Program-made: the position numbers and the translations under genes
Notes under the pieces: generated by a model
The model's database searches: none
What the model was told of the DNA's origin: nothing
What the model saw: only the letters and a program-made list of their open reading frames with translations
NCBI RefSeq assembly: GCF_010731115.1
Contig: NZ_AP022616.1
Span: 5,766,001 to 5,830,000, forward strand
DNA length: 64,000 bases
From: Mycolicibacterium phocaicum
GTDB taxonomy: Bacteria > Actinomycetota > Actinomycetes > Mycobacteriales > Mycobacteriaceae
Reading direction: 5' to 3'
Part shown: piece by piece, positions 45,038-58,886 of the stretch
Layout of the letters: each line of letters starts with the position of its first letter
How positions within the stretch are numbered: the stretch's first letter is position 1

Positions 45038-46566
45038 CGGGTCACCGCCTGCGCCGTGCTCGACGAGGTGTGCCCGACAGCCGGATTGATGATGTCCAGC
45101 GCGGGCTTGGGGTAGACGCCGAGCACGAGCAGCAGGGCGACGAGCGGCACCACCACGGCCAGTTCGCGCGGCACCAGGTCGCGCAGCTTGTCGTTGCCCT
45201 CGGTGATGGGGCCCGTCATCATCCGTTGGTACATCCACAGGATGTAGAGCGCGGAGAGCACCAGCGCCGTGGCCGCTACGGCGGTGACGGCCGGGTAGTG
45301 GATGAATGTGCCGACCAGGACCAGGAATTCACTGATGAACGGTGCCAGGCCGGGCAGCGACAGCGTCGCCAGTCCGGCGACCAGGAATGTGCCGGCGAGG
45401 ACCGGTGCGACGCCCTGCACACCGCCGTAGTCGGCGATGGCCCGTGATCCCCGGCGGGACACCAGGAACCCGGCGATCAGGAACAGCGCGGCGGTCGAGA
45501 TGCCGTGGTTGACCATGTACAGCGCGGCGCCGGACTGCGCCTGCTCGGTCATCGCGAAGATGCCCAGAATGATGAAGCCGAAGTGTGAGATCGAGGTGTA
45601 CGAGATCAGGCGCATGACGTCCGTCTGGCCGATGGCCACGATGGCCCCGTAGACGATGCCGATGACGGCCAGCGCAATGATCAACGGCCGGAACGTCGCT
45701 GCGGATGATGGGAAGAGCTCCAGGCAGTATCGGAGCATGCCGAACGTGCCCACCTTGTCGACGACAGCCATCATCAGGACGGCGGTGGCCGGCGTGGCGT
45801 GCACGGCCGCGTCGGGTAGCCAACGGTGCAGCGGCCACAGGGGCGCCTTGACCGCGAACGCGAACATGAAACCGCCGAACAGGGCGTTGGCTATCCCGGG
45901 GCTGATGTCGAGGTTGCCATAGCGCACGGTGTCCGCGACGGCACGGAAATCGAAGGAGCCGTGGGTGAATGCGGAACTGTTGGCGGTCGCCACGTAGAGC
46001 CCGATGACCGCGGCCAACATGATCAGGCCGCCGAACAGGTTGTACAGCAGGAATTTCACCGCTGCCTTGGACGCGGCCGGCCGTTCGGCACCGAAGCCGC
46101 CGATGAGGAAGTACATCGGGATCAGCATCGCTTCGAAGAACACGTAGAACAGCAGGATGTCGAGTGACACCAGGGAGATCAGCACCATCGACTCGACGGC
46201 GAGAATCAACGCGAAGTAGGCGTGCGTCGATTTGGCTTGCGCTCCTGCGTCATTCCAGCCCGCGATGATCAGCAGCGGTACCAGGACCGCCGTCAGCGCG
46301 ACCAGCACGAGAGCCACACCGTCCACCCCGAGAATGTATCCGGTGCCGAACGAGGGGATCCAGGGGTGGTTCTCGACGAACTGGTAGCGCGCCCCGGACG
46401 GGTCGAACCGCAGCGCCAGTACCAGCGCGATGACGAGCACCACCAACGACACCGCAAGGGCGGCCGAGCGGGCGAAAGCCCTTGCGGTGGCGGGCAACAT
46501 GATCACTGCCGCACCGCCGGCCATCGGGACGGCCCACAACGCCGTCAGCCACCACATTCCGGTCAC
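45034..46566 (-). CDS. nuoM: NADH-quinone oxidoreductase subunit M
   Basis: 510 residues from GTG 46566 (GTGA overlap with nuoL); GTG 46569 and ATG 46557 are alternatives. 14-TM proton-translocating subunit with the conserved [20 protein letters not shown] and [28 protein letters not shown]. Follows M. tuberculosis NuoM, but lacks the latter's long loop insertion after GWNDA. Confidence 0.96.
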   Translation of the reverse strand: MTGMWWLTALWAVPMAGGAAVIMLPATARAFARSAALAVSLVVLVIALVLALRFDPSGARYQFVENHPWIPSFGTGYILGVDGVALVLVALTAVLVPLLIIAGWNDAGAQAKSTHAYFALILAVESMVLISLVSLDILLFYVFFEAMLIPMYFLIGGFGAERPAASKAAVKFLLYNLFGGLIMLAAVIGLYVATANSSAFTHGSFDFRAVADTVRYGNLDISPGIANALFGGFMFAFAVKAPLWPLHRWLPDAAVHATPATAVLMMAVVDKVGTFGMLRYCLELFPSSAATFRPLIIALAVIGIVYGAIVAIGQTDVMRLISYTSISHFGFIILGIFAMTEQAQSGAALYMVNHGISTAALFLIAGFLVSRRGSRAIADYGGVQGVAPVLAGTFLVAGLATLSLPGLAPFISEFLVLVGTFIHYPAVTAVAATALVLSALYILWMYQRMMTGPITEGNDKLRDLVPRELAVVVPLVALLLVLGVYPKPALDIINPAVGHTSSSTAQAVTR

Positions 46567-48446
46567 CACACCCTCACCGTGAGAATGGCGGCCGCAATCA
46601 ATGCCGCTCCGGCCAACATGGACAGTGCATATGACCGGGCGAACCCGTTCTGCCAGCGTCGAAGATCTTGCGACCCGCTGCGGACCAGCGCGGCGAGCTC
46701 GCGAGTGACACCGTCGACGGCGACGTCATCGAAGTCGACCAGGTCTTTGGTGACCCGCCGGCCCGGCACCATCAGTGCCCGCTCGTTGAACGCGTCGCCG
46801 TACAGATCGTTGCGCGCGGCGACCGTCAGCCCCGAGACCTTGACCGGTGCGGTGACCGGAATGGGTTGCAGCGCATACATCCGGTACGCGATCGCGACGC
46901 CGACGCCGACCACAGCGAGCGTGACGACCGTGAGCAACCAAGCCGGAAGGGCATGCTCGGGCTCGTGGTGGCCGACGATCGGCTCGAGCCAATGCTCCAA
47001 CGTGCCGCCGACGGCCAGCAGCGCGCCGGCACCGATCGAGCCCGCGGCCAGCACCACCATCGGCCAGCCCATGACCGACGGCGACTCGTGGGGATGCGTC
47101 TCGGCACGCCAACGCTTTTCGCCGAAGAACGTCATCAGCATGACGCGTGTCATGTAGAACGCGGTGATGCCCGCGCCCAGCAGAGCCGCGCCACCGAACA
47201 ACAGCCCTTTGGCGCCACCGGCCGCGAACGCGGTTTCGATGATGGGGTCTTTCGAGAAGAACCCGGACAGCGGCGGGATACCGATGATCGCGAGGTAACC
47301 CATGCCGAACGTGGCGAACGTGACGGGCATCGCGGTGCGCAGTCCGCCGTAGCGGCGCATGTCGGTTTCATCGTCCATGGCGTGCATCACCGAACCGGCA
47401 CCGAGGAACAGGCCGGCCTTGAAGAAGCCGTGCGCCAGCAGATGCAGGATCGCGAGCGCATAGCCGGCGGGACCCAGGCCCGCGGCCAGCATCATGTAGC
47501 CGATCTGGCTCATGGTCGACGCCGCGAGGGCCTTCTTGATGTCATCCTTGGCGCAGCCGATCACGGCGCCGAACAGCAGCGTGACCGCCCCGACGATCGC
47601 GACCGCCAGCCGGGCGTCCGCGGATTGGTTGAAGATCGGGGCCGACCGCACCACGAGGTACACACCCGCGGTGACCATGGTGGCCGCGTGGATGAGTGCC
47701 GACACCGGCGTCGGGCCCTCCATCGCGTCCCCCAGCCAGGACTGCAGCGGTACCTGAGCGGACTTGCCGCACGCCGCCAGCAGCAACAGCAGCCCGATGA
47801 GCGTCGTGGTCGCCGCGGCGAGATGCGGTGCCTGGGCGAAAACCCCGGTGTACGAGAGGGTTCCGGTGTGGGCGAACATTGCCGCCAGGGCCAGTGCCAG
47901 CCCGATGTCACCGACGCGGTTGACGACGAACGCCTTCTTCGCGGCCGTCGCCGCCGATGGCTTGTGCGACCAGAACCCGATCAGCAGGTACGACGCCAGG
48001 CCGACGCCTTCCCATCCGACGTACAGGCCGAGATAGTTGTCGGCCAGCACCAGCAGCAGCATGGCAGCGACGAACAGGTTGAGGTAGGCGAAAAACCGGC
48101 GACGGGCGGGGTCGTGCGCCATGTAGCCGACCGAATAGATGTGGATCAGCGCGCCGACGCCGGTGATGAGCAGGACGAAGCACATCGACAGCTGGTCCAG
48201 GCGTAACCCGAAATCGACCTGGAGCTGCGCGACGGGAACCCAGGAGAACAGCGTCTCGTGCACCAACCGGGAGTCGTTGTCGCGACCGGACATCGCGACG
48301 AACTGGGTGGCGCCGACGAGGAAGGCGCCGACCATGGTGGCGCAGCCCAGCAGATGCCCCCACGCGTCGGTGGCCTTGCCGCCGAGCAGCAGGATCGCCG
48401 CGCCGGCCAGCGGCAGCGCGATCAGCAACCACACCGATGTCGTCAT
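46563..48446 (-). CDS. nuoL: NADH-quinone oxidoreductase subunit L
   Basis: 627 residues from ATG 48446 ([20 protein letters not shown]); GTG 48452 overlaps the nuoK stop and is an alternative. Distal proton-pumping subunit: [49 protein letters not shown], and the long C-terminal lateral helix before the last TM segment. Confidence 0.96.
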   Translation of the reverse strand: MTTSVWLLIALPLAGAAILLLGGKATDAWGHLLGCATMVGAFLVGATQFVAMSGRDNDSRLVHETLFSWVPVAQLQVDFGLRLDQLSMCFVLLITGVGALIHIYSVGYMAHDPARRRFFAYLNLFVAAMLLLVLADNYLGLYVGWEGVGLASYLLIGFWSHKPSAATAAKKAFVVNRVGDIGLALALAAMFAHTGTLSYTGVFAQAPHLAAATTTLIGLLLLLAACGKSAQVPLQSWLGDAMEGPTPVSALIHAATMVTAGVYLVVRSAPIFNQSADARLAVAIVGAVTLLFGAVIGCAKDDIKKALAASTMSQIGYMMLAAGLGPAGYALAILHLLAHGFFKAGLFLGAGSVMHAMDDETDMRRYGGLRTAMPVTFATFGMGYLAIIGIPPLSGFFSKDPIIETAFAAGGAKGLLFGGAALLGAGITAFYMTRVMLMTFFGEKRWRAETHPHESPSVMGWPMVVLAAGSIGAGALLAVGGTLEHWLEPIVGHHEPEHALPAWLLTVVTLAVVGVGVAIAYRMYALQPIPVTAPVKVSGLTVAARNDLYGDAFNERALMVPGRRVTKDLVDFDDVAVDGVTRELAALVRSGSQDLRRWQNGFARSYALSMLAGAALIAAAILTVRVW

Positions 48447-48448
48447 GG

Positions 48449-48748
48449 TCACTGCTTCAACAGGTTCGCGGCGTCGACGGACGCCGATCGCCGGGTCCGG
48501 AATATGGTCATGATGATCGCCAGCCCCACCACCACCTCACACGCAGCCACCACCATCGTGAAGAACGCCACCACCTGACCGTCGAGTTCGCCATGCATCC
48601 GGGAGAACGTGACGAACGCGAGATTGGCGGCGTTGAGCATCAATTCGACGCACATGAACATGACGATGGCGTTGCGGCGCACCAGCACACCGGCGGCGCC
48701 GATTGTGAACAGCAGCGCCGACAGATACAGGTAGTTGGTGGGATTCAT
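48449..48748 (-). CDS. nuoK: NADH-quinone oxidoreductase subunit K
   Basis: 99 residues, three TM helices with the conserved buried glutamates ([18 protein letters not shown] and [15 protein letters not shown]). ATG 48748 overlaps the nuoJ stop (ATGA). Confidence 0.96.
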   Translation of the reverse strand: MNPTNYLYLSALLFTIGAAGVLVRRNAIVMFMCVELMLNAANLAFVTFSRMHGELDGQVVAFFTMVVAACEVVVGLAIIMTIFRTRRSASVDAANLLKQ

Positions 48749-49482
48749 GAGTCGCTCCCATCATTCGTCGAACTCTCGGCTCGGCCGAGGGTGGCCGACA
48801 CACTGCGCCGGGGCAGGATGGCGCTGACGGACATGTCGGCGTCCGAGCCGTCGGGCAGCTTCGCGGGGACGTCGACGGCGTTGTGCCTCGCGTATACCCC
48901 AGGGTTGGGCCGCGGTGTCGGATGCCCGCCGGCGGCGAAGCGCTCGATTGCCAGCTCGCGCTGGGTCTTTCGGCGCTCGAACCGTTCGCGGTGGGTCAGC
49001 ACCATGGCGCCCAGCGCCGCGGTGATGAGCAGCGCGCTGGTGGTCTCGAAGGCCCACAGGTAGCGGGTGAAGATCAGCACCGCCAGGCCCTGCACGTTGC
49101 CGGCGCGGTTGGCATGCTCCAAACCGACGAAGTTGGCACCGAGGCTCCCGATGCCGGCGATCACTGCGATGCCGAAACCGATGCCGGCCACGACAGCGGC
49201 AATACGTTGTCCCCGAATGGTTTCGATCAGCGAGTCTGCCGAATCGACACCGATGAGCATGAGGACGAACAGGAACAGCATCATTACCGCGCCGGTGTAG
49301 ACCACTACCTGTACGACGCCGAGGAACACCGCGTCCTGGGCGATGTAGAGCACCGCCAGGCTGATCATGGTGCTGGCCAGGAACATCGCCGAGTACACCG
49401 CTTTGGGTGCGGCCACCATGGCGATGGCGCCGAGCACCGACACGGTACCGAGCACCCAGAACGTCACGGCCTCTCCGGTCAC
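48745..49482 (-). CDS. nuoJ: NADH-quinone oxidoreductase subunit J
   Basis: 245 residues from GTG 49482 (GTGA overlap with nuoI). Five TM helices in the first 170 residues, including the [21 protein letters not shown] segment that links Q-site movement to pumping, and a polar C-terminal tail of about 65 residues common in mycobacteria. Confidence 0.95.
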   Translation of the reverse strand: MTGEAVTFWVLGTVSVLGAIAMVAAPKAVYSAMFLASTMISLAVLYIAQDAVFLGVVQVVVYTGAVMMLFLFVLMLIGVDSADSLIETIRGQRIAAVVAGIGFGIAVIAGIGSLGANFVGLEHANRAGNVQGLAVLIFTRYLWAFETTSALLITAALGAMVLTHRERFERRKTQRELAIERFAAGGHPTPRPNPGVYARHNAVDVPAKLPDGSDADMSVSAILPRRSVSATLGRAESSTNDGSDS

Positions 49483-50048
49483 TTGGCCGCCTCGCGCCGC
49501 GCAAGGCCGTCCGCGGCGGGCCGCGCAAGGCCCGAAGCCGTGATGTTGCCCCGGTAGTAGTCCTCGTCGGTGCTGCCCTCGGCCATCGCGTGGGGCGGCG
49601 CGGTCATGTCGGGCTTCAGCGGCGCCAGGAGCTTGTCCTTGCCGTAGATCAGGTCGGACCGGTTGTCGTCGGCCATCTCGTAGTCGTTGGTCATGGTGAG
49701 CGCGCGGGTCGGGCAGGCCTCGATGCAGAGCCCGCAGCCGATACACCGTAGATAGTTGATCTGGTACACCCGGCCGTACCGCTCGCCGGGGGAAAACCGT
49801 TGTTCCGCGGTGTTGTCCGCGCCCTCGACGAAGATCGCGTCGGCGGGGCAGGCCCACGCGCACAGTTCGCAGCCGATGCACTTCTCGAGGCCGTCGTCGT
49901 AGCGGTTGAGCTGATGCCGGCCGTGATAGCGCGGAGCGACCGGACCGGGCTCCTCGGGATACTGCTCGGTGACGGGTTTCTTGAACATGGTCCCGAAGGT
50001 GACGCCGAAGCCGGCGATGGCATCGATGAATTTGGGCCTACCGGGCAT
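49479..50048 (-). CDS. nuoI: NADH-quinone oxidoreductase subunit I (two 4Fe-4S clusters)
   Basis: 189 residues from ATG 50048, with AGGAGG 7 nt upstream. Two ferredoxin motifs, [12 protein letters not shown] and [12 protein letters not shown], bind clusters N6a and N6b. Its start lies 11 bp inside nuoH. Confidence 0.96.
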   Translation of the reverse strand: MPGRPKFIDAIAGFGVTFGTMFKKPVTEQYPEEPGPVAPRYHGRHQLNRYDDGLEKCIGCELCAWACPADAIFVEGADNTAEQRFSPGERYGRVYQINYLRCIGCGLCIEACPTRALTMTNDYEMADDNRSDLIYGKDKLLAPLKPDMTAPPHAMAEGSTDEDYYRGNITASGLARPAADGLARREAAK

Positions 50049-51267
50049 GGTGTACCTCCTTGGCCGGGATGGGCGGCACCGGGAACGCTCCGGGCTGCGG
50101 TTCGACGGCAGGGGTGCGTGTGCGAGCCGACCTGCGCCGCACGGTATTCCACAGCGCGCCGGCGATGGCGACCACGGCGACGGCGCCGGCGATGGCCAGC
50201 ACGACGGGCCAGCTGTCGTGACCCTGCAGGCGCAGCGTGCGCACGATGCTGACGAGCATGATCCACGCCAGCGAGATCGGGATGAGCACCTTCCAGCCCA
50301 GCGCCATGAACTGGTCGTATCGCAGACGGGGCAGCGTGGCACGGAGCCACATGAACAGGAACAGGAACGCCCACACCTTGCCGACGAACCACAGCAGTGG
50401 CCACCAGCCGGTGTTGGCTCCGGGAATGAGGCTCAGCGGCCAGGGCGCCTGCCAACCACCGAGAAACAGCGTGGTGGCGAGGGCGGAGACCGTCGTCATG
50501 TTGACGTACTCCGCGAGCATGAACATCGCGAACTTCAGCGACGAGTACTCGGTGTGGAAACCGCCGACCAGCTCGCCCTCGGCTTCGGGCAGATCGAAGG
50601 GCGCCCGGTTGGTTTCGCCGACCATCGAGATCACGTAGATCAGGAATGACGGCAGCAGCAGGAAGACGTACCAGCGGCCCTGTTGTGACGCGACGATCTG
50701 CGACGTCGACATGGTGCCCGCGTACAGGAACACCGCGGCGAACGACAGGGCCATCGCGATCTCGTACGAGATGACCTGAGCGCTCGACCGCAGCCCGCCC
50801 AGCAGGGGATAGGTCGAGCCGGAAGCCCAGCCCGCCAACACGATTCCGTAGACCCCGATCGACGTGACCGCCAGGACGTACAACACCGCGACCGGCAGGT
50901 CGGTCAACTGCAGCGGCGTCTCGTGCCCGAACACATGGACCAGCGGTCCCATCGGGATCACCGCGAACGCCATGATCGCCGGGATCACCGAGATGATCGG
51001 CGCCAGCAGGTAGATCGGCTTGTCCACCCCGGCCGGGACCAGCCCCTCCTTCAACGCGAGCTTGATGCCGTCGGCCAGGCTCTGCAGTAACCCGAACGGC
51101 CCCACCCGGTTCGGCCCGATACGCATCTGCATCCAGCTCAACACCCGGCGCTCGAGCAGGATGGCCACGAGCACCGTCAGCACCAGGAACACGAAGATGC
51201 CAAGGGCTTTGGCGAGGACCAGCCACCACGGGTCGAGGCCGAAAGAGGAGAGGTCGGGATAGTTCAC
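50038..51267 (-). CDS. nuoH: NADH-quinone oxidoreductase subunit H
   Basis: 409 residues from GTG 51267 (GTGA overlap with nuoG). Eight TM helices; quinone-site loops [22 protein letters not shown] and [25 protein letters not shown] are intact. An extra basic C-terminal tail of about 35 residues is present. Confidence 0.96.
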   Translation of the reverse strand: MNYPDLSSFGLDPWWLVLAKALGIFVFLVLTVLVAILLERRVLSWMQMRIGPNRVGPFGLLQSLADGIKLALKEGLVPAGVDKPIYLLAPIISVIPAIMAFAVIPMGPLVHVFGHETPLQLTDLPVAVLYVLAVTSIGVYGIVLAGWASGSTYPLLGGLRSSAQVISYEIAMALSFAAVFLYAGTMSTSQIVASQQGRWYVFLLLPSFLIYVISMVGETNRAPFDLPEAEGELVGGFHTEYSSLKFAMFMLAEYVNMTTVSALATTLFLGGWQAPWPLSLIPGANTGWWPLLWFVGKVWAFLFLFMWLRATLPRLRYDQFMALGWKVLIPISLAWIMLVSIVRTLRLQGHDSWPVVLAIAGAVAVVAIAGALWNTVRRRSARTRTPAVEPQPGAFPVPPIPAKEVHHAR

Positions 51268-53636
51268 GTTGCCGCTCCGCTGATCGAGACGACCGCGCCG
51301 GGGGCGACGCCGAGCGTGGCATGGACCGTCGATCCCGGCGAGTTCAGCGGCAGCCACACCACGCCGGTCGGCATGTCGGTGAGTTCGAGCGGCAGCGTGA
51401 TACTGCCGTGATCGGTGCTGACCGTGAGGATTTCGGACGCGCCGACGCTCGCTGCGGTGTCGGGGGAGAGTCGGGCCACCGCCGGGCGGGCCGTGGCGGC
51501 CAGATGCGGTTCGCCGTCCTGCAGGCGGCCGGCGTCCAACAGCATCCGCCAGCCGGCGAGGATCGCCTGCCCGGGGCCTGGCACCGGGTTCGGGGTCGCG
51601 GTGAACTCCGGTGCGGCGGGCCGTGGCCCCGTCCAGCACCCGAGTCGGGTCATCTCGTTGCGCACAGCGGCGACATCGCGCAGGCCGAGATCGATGCAAT
51701 GTTCGTCGGCGAGCGCCGCCAACACGCCCATGTCCGCTCGCGTGGCGGGCGGCAGCGCCGCGCCGAATGGGCGTTGGCGCCCTTCCCAGTTCACGAAACT
51801 GCCGGCCTTCTCGACGACGGGTGCCACCGGGAACACCACGTGCGCGAGATCGGTGACGGCGCTGCGCCGGACCTCCATGCTCACCACGAACTTCGCGGCA
51901 CCGAGTGACTGCTGGGCCAGTTCCGGGTCGGGTAGGTCGGCCAGTTCGACGCCGGCGACCAGCACAGCCTCGAGCTCACCGTCGGCTGCGGCGGCGAGGA
52001 TCGCGGTGGTGTCGCGGCCCGGTGCGTCGGGCAGTTCGTCGACGTGCCAGGCGACGGCCACCTCTGTCCGTGACGGCAGATCGGCCACCAGACGACCGCC
52101 GGGCAACAGATTGGGGGCCGCGCCCGCTTCCAGTGCACCGCGCTCGCCGGCCCGCCGCGGTACCCAGCCGACGGCGGCGCCCGTACGCTCGGCCAGCCGG
52201 GCCACCGCGGAGAAGCCGCCGGGCACGCCCGCCAGCCGCTCACCGGTGAGGATGACCGAACCGGGCGGCAGCACCTCGACGGCGTCGAGGGCCCGGGGTT
52301 CGCGGCCCGGTGCGGCAGAGATCAGGGTGCCGCCCATCTTCTCCAGGCCGCGGCTCGCGAACGGCGCCACCGCAACGACTTTCAGGCCGTGCTTGCGGAA
52401 GGCCTTGCGCAGCCGCAGGTAGACGATCGGCGATTCGTCCTCCGGCTCGAACGCGACGAGCAGCACGACGGGCGCCGCTTCCAGGTCGGCGTAGGTCACC
52501 CGCATCGGCTGACCCGCGACGGCGGCAGCCAGGAACTGGGCCTCCTCGTCGCTGTGGACCCGGCTGCGGAAGTCGATATCGTTGGTGCCCAGCACGATCC
52601 GCGCGTATTTCGCGTAGGCGTAGGCGTCTTCGCTGGTGAGTCGTCCGCCGATGAGCACGCCGGTCCGGGGACCGGCTGCCGACAGGCCGCGTGCCGCGAC
52701 GGCGACGGCCTCGGGCCAGGATGCCGCGCGCTGGGTGCCGTCGGCCTCGCGGATCAAGGGTGTGGTGATCCGGTCACCCTGCGTGGCGTAGGTGAAGGCC
52801 CAGCGGCCCTTGTCGCAGTTCCACTCTTCGTTGACCTCGGGATCGTCACCGGCCAAGCGGCGCAACACCGTTCCGCGTCGATGATCGGTGCGCTGTGCAC
52901 AGCCCGAGGCGCAGTGTTCGCAGACGCTGGGGGAGGAGACCAGGTCGAAAGGCCGGGCCCGGAACCGGTACGCGGTCCCGGTGAGCGCGCCGACGGGGCA
53001 GATCTGCACAGTGTTGCCGGAGAAGTACGAGTCGAACGGTGCCTCGTTGCCGATCCCGACCTGCTGCAGTGCGCCACGTTCCAGCAATTCGATGAACGGG
53101 TCGCCGGCGACCTGATTCGAGAACCGGGTGCAGCGCGCGCACAACACGCAGCGTTCCCGGTCGAGCAGGACCTGCGCCGACAGATTGATGGGTTTGGGGT
53201 AGGTGCGCTTGACGTCCTCGAAACGAGAATCGCTGCGGCCGTTGGACATCGCCTGGTTCTGCAGCGGGCATTCGCCGCCCTTGTCGCAGACGGGGCAGTC
53301 CAGCGGATGATTGATCAGCAGCAGCTCCATCACGCCGTGCTGTGCCTTGTCGGCGGCCGCCGATGTCACCTGGGTACGCACGGCCATGTCCGGGGTGACA
53401 GTGGTGGTACACGACGCCAACGGTTTCCGCTGGCCCTCCACCTCGACGAGGCACTGCCGGCAGGCGCCCACCGGGTCCAGCAGCGGGTGGTCGCAGAACC
53501 GGGGAATCTGGACACCGATGAGCTCGGCCGCACGAATCACCAACGTGCCCTTGGGCACACTGATCTGCTGGTCGTCGATGGTCAGCGTCACCATCTCGAC
53601 CGCGGCCGCGTCCTTCGCCGGCTCAGTCACCGTCAT
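51264..53636 (-). CDS. nuoG: NADH-quinone oxidoreductase subunit G
   Basis: 790 residues from ATG 53636. N-terminal 2Fe-2S region ([16 protein letters not shown]), the His/Cys cluster ([17 protein letters not shown]), 4Fe-4[14 protein letters not shown] and the CEHCASGC motif of cluster N7, followed by a molybdopterin-oxidoreductase-like domain without enzyme activity. Electron-wire subunit of the NADH module. Unlike the other nuo genes it does not overlap its upstream neighbour; a palindromic element lies between. Confidence 0.96.
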   Translation of the reverse strand: MTVTEPAKDAAAVEMVTLTIDDQQISVPKGTLVIRAAELIGVQIPRFCDHPLLDPVGACRQCLVEVEGQRKPLASCTTTVTPDMAVRTQVTSAAADKAQHGVMELLLINHPLDCPVCDKGGECPLQNQAMSNGRSDSRFEDVKRTYPKPINLSAQVLLDRERCVLCARCTRFSNQVAGDPFIELLERGALQQVGIGNEAPFDSYFSGNTVQICPVGALTGTAYRFRARPFDLVSSPSVCEHCASGCAQRTDHRRGTVLRRLAGDDPEVNEEWNCDKGRWAFTYATQGDRITTPLIREADGTQRAASWPEAVAVAARGLSAAGPRTGVLIGGRLTSEDAYAYAKYARIVLGTNDIDFRSRVHSDEEAQFLAAAVAGQPMRVTYADLEAAPVVLLVAFEPEDESPIVYLRLRKAFRKHGLKVVAVAPFASRGLEKMGGTLISAAPGREPRALDAVEVLPPGSVILTGERLAGVPGGFSAVARLAERTGAAVGWVPRRAGERGALEAGAAPNLLPGGRLVADLPSRTEVAVAWHVDELPDAPGRDTTAILAAAADGELEAVLVAGVELADLPDPELAQQSLGAAKFVVSMEVRRSAVTDLAHVVFPVAPVVEKAGSFVNWEGRQRPFGAALPPATRADMGVLAALADEHCIDLGLRDVAAVRNEMTRLGCWTGPRPAAPEFTATPNPVPGPGQAILAGWRMLLDAGRLQDGEPHLAATARPAVARLSPDTAASVGASEILTVSTDHGSITLPLELTDMPTGVVWLPLNSPGSTVHATLGVAPGAVVSISGAAT

Positions 53637-53651
53637 ACCCGTGCCCCCGTT

Positions 53652-53722
53652 TTCTCCGCGAGCAGACGTAAAACTGTCGTTTTTGGCCGGAAATCGACAG
53701 TTTTACGTCTTTTCGCGGAGAA
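53652..53722. repeat. Palindromic element between nuoF and nuoG
   Basis: Inner 15-bp arms GACGTAAAACTGTCG / CGACAGTTTTACGTC enclose a 15-nt loop. Outer 10-bp arms TTCTCCGCGA / TCGCGGAGAA continue the dyad after a 3-nt mismatch. It fills the only real intergenic gap (97 bp) in this part of the operon, as if inserted there. Confidence 0.82.
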
Positions 53723-53733
53723 GGTCGTAAGCC

Positions 53734-55031
<1,298 letters not shown>

Positions 55032-55035
<4 letters not shown>

Positions 55036-55754
55036 TGCGGCGCCTCCATCCCACGCTCCTGCGCAACGCGCAACCCGGCCAACGTGGCCGCACCCGGTTC
55101 GGAGTCGTTGCTGCCTGGGCGTTCATCGGGGAAGCCGGCGAGGATGCGTGCGGTGTCCTTGAAGGTGCACAGGGGCGCGCCGCGGGTCGGCGTAACAGGC
55201 TCGCCGGCCCGTAGCGAGTCGACGAGATCACGCGCGGAACCGGGGGTTTGGTTGTCGAAGAATTCCCAGTTCACCATGATCACCGGCGCGTAGTCGCAGG
55301 CGGCGTTGCACTCGATGTGTTCGAGCGTGACGCGGCCGTCGGCGGTGGTCTCGCCGGCGCCGAGACCCAGATGGTTCTCGAGTGATTCGAGGATGGCGTC
55401 GCCGCCCATGATGGCGCACAGCGTGTTGGTGCAGACGCCGACCAGGTATTCGCCGGTGGGCGTGCGGCGGTACATGGAGTAGAACGTCGCCACCGCGGTG
55501 ACCTCGGCGGTACTGAGGTCCAATTGCGCTGCACAGAAGGAGATTCCGGCAGGCGTGAGGTATCCGTCCTCGGATTGGACGAGGTGCAGCAGGGGCAGTA
55601 GCGCGGAGCGGGCACTGGGGTAGCGGGCGATGATCGTCGCGGCGTCGGATGCCAGGCGCTCGCGCACGTCGGCCGAATAGGATTGCGGCCCTTGGCCGAT
55701 GGGCGGACCGGGCTCGTCCGGCCGGGGCCCGAGACGCAGTTCGATAGCGGTCAC
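55032..55754 (-). CDS. nuoE: NADH-quinone oxidoreductase subunit E (2Fe-2S)
   Basis: 240 residues from GTG 55754 (GTGA overlap with nuoD). Thioredoxin-like 2Fe-2S domain with cysteines in VCTNTLC and HIECNAACD. The tail after residue 205 is specific to actinobacteria. Confidence 0.96.
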
Positions 55755-57079
55755 CTGTCCACGCCTCCCATCACCGGATCGATCGACGCCACCGCCGCGA
55801 TGGCATCGGCGACCATGGACCCCTCGCACATCACCGACACCGCCTGCAGATTCGTGAACGACGGGTCGCGGTAATGCACCCGGTAGGGCCGGGTGCCACC
55901 GTCGGAGACCATGTGCACACCCAGCTCGCCGCGCGGCGATTCGACGGCGACGTACACCTGCCCGGCGGGCACCCGGATACCTTCGGTCACCAGCTTGAAG
56001 TGGTGGATCAGCGCTTCCATCGAGGAGCCCATGATCTTGGCGATGTGTTCCTTCGAATTGCCCAGACCATCCGGGCCGACTTTCAGGTCTGCCGGCCAGG
56101 CCAGTTTCTTGTCGGTGATCATCACCGGTCCGGGCCCCGTCCGACCGAGCCTGTCCACGCACTGCTCGACGATCTTGATGGACTCCCGCATCTCGCGGAC
56201 GCGAATCATGTAGCGGCCGTACGCATCACACTGGTCATCGGTGATGACGTCGAAGTCGTAGGACTCGTATCCGCAGTACGGCTGCGACTTTCGCAGGTCA
56301 TGCGGCAGCCCCGTCGAACGCAGCACCGGGCCGGTGATACCCAGCGCCATACAGCCGGTCAGGTCCAGGTAGCCGACGCCCTGCGTACGCGCCTTCCAGA
56401 TGTAGTTCTCGTTGAGCAGATTCTCCATGTCGCGCAACCGCTTGGGCAGCAGCTTCAACAGTTCCCGTAGTTGCGGCAGCGCCTCGTCGGGCAGGTCGGC
56501 GGCCAGCCCGCCGGGTCGGATGTAGGCATGATTCATCCGGAGCCCGGTGATGGTCTCGAATATCGACAGCACCAGTTCGCGTTCCCGGAACCCGAAGAAC
56601 ATCGCCGACATGGAGCCCAGCTCCATACCGCCGGTGGCCAGCGCGACCAGGTGCGACGAGATCCGGTTGAGTTCCATGAGCATGACCCGGATGACGCTGG
56701 CCCGCTCGGGGATGTCGTCGGTGACGCCGAGCAGTTTCTCCACGCCCAGGCAGTACGCCGTCTCGTTGAAGAACGGGGACAGGTAGTCCATGCGGGTCAC
56801 GAAGGTGACGCCCTGCGTCCAGGTCCGGTACTCGAGATTCTTCTCGATTCCGGTGTGCAGGTAGCCGATTCCGCACCGCGCCTCGGTGATGGTCTCGCCG
56901 TCGATCTCCAGGATCAGGCGCAGCACACCATGAGTGGACGGATGCTGCGGGCCCATGTTGACCACGATGCGCTCGCCGGCGACAGCACTCTCACGCGCCG
57001 CGGCCACGACGTCGGCCCAGTCTTGACCGCCGACGGTGACCACGCGTTCGCGGCCATCGGGTTCGTTGTCCTGAGTCAT
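55751..57079 (-). CDS. nuoD: NADH-quinone oxidoreductase subunit D
   Basis: 442 residues from ATG 57079 (TGATG overlap with nuoC). Quinone-pocket motif [30 protein letters not shown] and the C-terminal [15 protein letters not shown] are intact. The 49-kDa-type subunit forms the quinone site with NuoB. Confidence 0.96.
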   Translation of the reverse strand: MTQDNEPDGRERVVTVGGQDWADVVAAARESAVAGERIVVNMGPQHPSTHGVLRLILEIDGETITEARCGIGYLHTGIEKNLEYRTWTQGVTFVTRMDYLSPFFNETAYCLGVEKLLGVTDDIPERASVIRVMLMELNRISSHLVALATGGMELGSMSAMFFGFRERELVLSIFETITGLRMNHAYIRPGGLAADLPDEALPQLRELLKLLPKRLRDMENLLNENYIWKARTQGVGYLDLTGCMALGITGPVLRSTGLPHDLRKSQPYCGYESYDFDVITDDQCDAYGRYMIRVREMRESIKIVEQCVDRLGRTGPGPVMITDKKLAWPADLKVGPDGLGNSKEHIAKIMGSSMEALIHHFKLVTEGIRVPAGQVYVAVESPRGELGVHMVSDGGTRPYRVHYRDPSFTNLQAVSVMCEGSMVADAIAAVASIDPVMGGVDR

Positions 57080-57753
57080 CAGTTGTAGGCCCGCCGTTCG
57101 TCCGGGGGCGGGATTTTCGCACCGTGGTACTCGACCGGTATTCCGCCGAGCGGGTAGTCCTTGCGCTGCGGATGGCCCACCCAGTCGTCGGGCATCTCGA
57201 TCCGGGTCAGGGCGGGGTGGCCGTCGAAGATGATGCCGAAGAAATCGTAGGTCTCGCGTTCATGCCAGTCGGTGGTCGGATATACCGAATACAGCGATGG
57301 CACATGAGGATCGGCGTCCGGGGCGCACGCCTCGACGCGAATCCGGCGGTTGTGGGTGATGGACATCAGCGGGTAGACAGTGTGCAATTCGCGACCCGCG
57401 TCGTCGGGGTAGTGCACACCGGACACTCCCAGGCACAGCTCGAACAGCAGCTCGTCGCGCAGCGCCCGGGCCACCGCGACCAGGCGATCGCGGCGTACCT
57501 CGAGAGTCAGTTCGTCGCGGAACACCACGACGCGCTCGATCGCGGCGCCGAACTCGTCGGCGCCGAGGGCCGCCGCCAAGGTGTCGACGACGTCGTCGAA
57601 GTAGCCGCCGTAGGGCCGGGGTGAGCTGCCGGGCAGGGCGACCTCCCGGACCAACCGACCGTAGCCCGAGGTATCGCCGCTGCCGCGGACACCGAACATG
57701 CCGCGCCGCGTCCCGATCACCTCGGGTCCCGTCTGGTCGGGCGCGTCCGTCAT
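57079..57753 (-). CDS. nuoC: NADH-quinone oxidoreductase subunit C
   Basis: 224 residues from ATG 57753 (ATGA overlap with nuoB). 30-kDa subunit motif [44 protein letters not shown]. The N-terminal 45 residues are a low-complexity extension. Confidence 0.96.
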   Translation of the reverse strand: MTDAPDQTGPEVIGTRRGMFGVRGSGDTSGYGRLVREVALPGSSPRPYGGYFDDVVDTLAAALGADEFGAAIERVVVFRDELTLEVRRDRLVAVARALRDELLFELCLGVSGVHYPDDAGRELHTVYPLMSITHNRRIRVEACAPDADPHVPSLYSVYPTTDWHERETYDFFGIIFDGHPALTRIEMPDDWVGHPQRKDYPLGGIPVEYHGAKIPPPDERRAYN

Positions 57754-58307
57754 GACCGCAGCAGTCCCTTCAGCTCGATGGTGGGACGGGCCTGCAGGGC
57801 AGCTTCCTCGGCCGCGGCGATCGCCTCGGCCCGGTTCACGCCCAGCGGCATCTCCTGAATCTTGGCGTGCAACTTGAGGATTGCGTTCAGCAGCATCTCC
57901 GGCCGGGGTGGGCAGCCGGGCAGATAGATGTCGACGGGCACGATGTGATCGACGCCCTGCACCACCGCGTAGTTGTTGAACATCCCGCCCGAGGAGGCAC
58001 ACACGCCCATGGCAAGCACCCATTTGGGTTCGGCCATCTGGTCGTACACCTGCCGCAGCACCGGCGCCATCTTCTGGCTCACGCGGCCGGCGACGATCAT
58101 CAGGTCGGCCTGGCGTGGCGTCGCGGAGAACCGCTCCATGCCGAAGCGCGCGATATCGAAGCGCGGGCCCGCGGTGGCCATCATCTCGATGGCGCAGCAC
58201 GCCAACCCGAAGGTGGCGGGCCACAACGACCCCTTGCGCACGTAGCCTGCGACCTTCTCGACAGTGGACAGCAGGATGCCGCCGGGGAGGCGTTCTTCGA
58301 GTCCCAT
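57750..58307 (-). CDS. nuoB: NADH-quinone oxidoreductase subunit B (cluster N2)
   Basis: 185 residues from ATG 58307. Tandem cysteines in [10 protein letters not shown] plus GVCASSGG and LPGCPPRPE coordinate the N2 4Fe-4S cluster that reduces quinone. An 11-bp gap separates it from nuoA. Confidence 0.96.
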   Translation of the reverse strand: MGLEERLPGGILLSTVEKVAGYVRKGSLWPATFGLACCAIEMMATAGPRFDIARFGMERFSATPRQADLMIVAGRVSQKMAPVLRQVYDQMAEPKWVLAMGVCASSGGMFNNYAVVQGVDHIVPVDIYLPGCPPRPEMLLNAILKLHAKIQEMPLGVNRAEAIAAAEEAALQARPTIELKGLLRS

Positions 58308-58318
58308 GGATCCTGACC

Positions 58319-58693
58319 TCAGTCCCAGCTCAGTCCGCCGCGGCGCCAGATGTATGCGTAGGCGACGAACACCGTCAGCATGAACAGCAGCATCTCCACT
58401 ACCGCGAATACCCCCAGCGATTCGAAGGAAACGGCCCAGGGGTACAGGAAGACGATCTCGATGTCGAAGACGATGAACAGCATCGCGGTCAGGTAGTACT
58501 TGACCGGGAACCGCTGGCCGGTCGTCTCGTGCCCCGGCGAGCCCGGCGCCATCGGCTCGATGCCACATTCGTAGGCCTCCAGCTTGGCCCGGTTGTACCG
58601 GCGGGGGCCGATGACCAGCGCAATTCCGACCGAACCCACCGCGAACGCCGCGGCGATCGCGCCGAGTACCAGGATGGGGATGTAGACGTTCAT
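58319..58693 (-). CDS. nuoA: NADH-quinone oxidoreductase subunit A
   Basis: 124 residues from ATG 58693. Three TM helices and the conserved YECGIEPM loop and [19 protein letters not shown]. First gene of the complete 14-gene nuo operon. Confidence 0.96.
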   Translation of the reverse strand: MNVYIPILVLGAIAAAFAVGSVGIALVIGPRRYNRAKLEAYECGIEPMAPGSPGHETTGQRFPVKYYLTAMLFIVFDIEIVFLYPWAVSFESLGVFAVVEMLLFMLTVFVAYAYIWRRGGLSWD

Positions 58694-58735
58694 GCGTTCG
58701 TCATGCCCTGTGAGGCTCCCTCGTCGAGCTGTCGA

Positions 58736-58751
58736 TGTGAGCTGGCCCACA
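58736..58751. promoter_or_regulatory. CRP-like site upstream of nuoA
   Basis: TGTGAGCTGGCCCACA matches TGTGA-N6-TCACA at nine of ten fixed positions, about 50 nt upstream of the nuoA start. Possible link between cAMP/CRP and the respiratory operon; inferred. Confidence 0.38.
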
Positions 58752-58886
58752 GCTTAGCTCGGTTAACGGAACGGCCGCCGCATTTTGGCTAGGATCATGA
58801 TCAGTTCCTGACGTTCCCGCGTCACATCGGCGTTGACGCGAAGAGTGAACGGCCACAGGCCATTTCGTGCTGGTTAACGCACGGTT

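Noticed and set aside
46668..48206. 512-codon plus-strand frame opposite nuoL
   Set aside because: Shadow of nuoL; no motifs.
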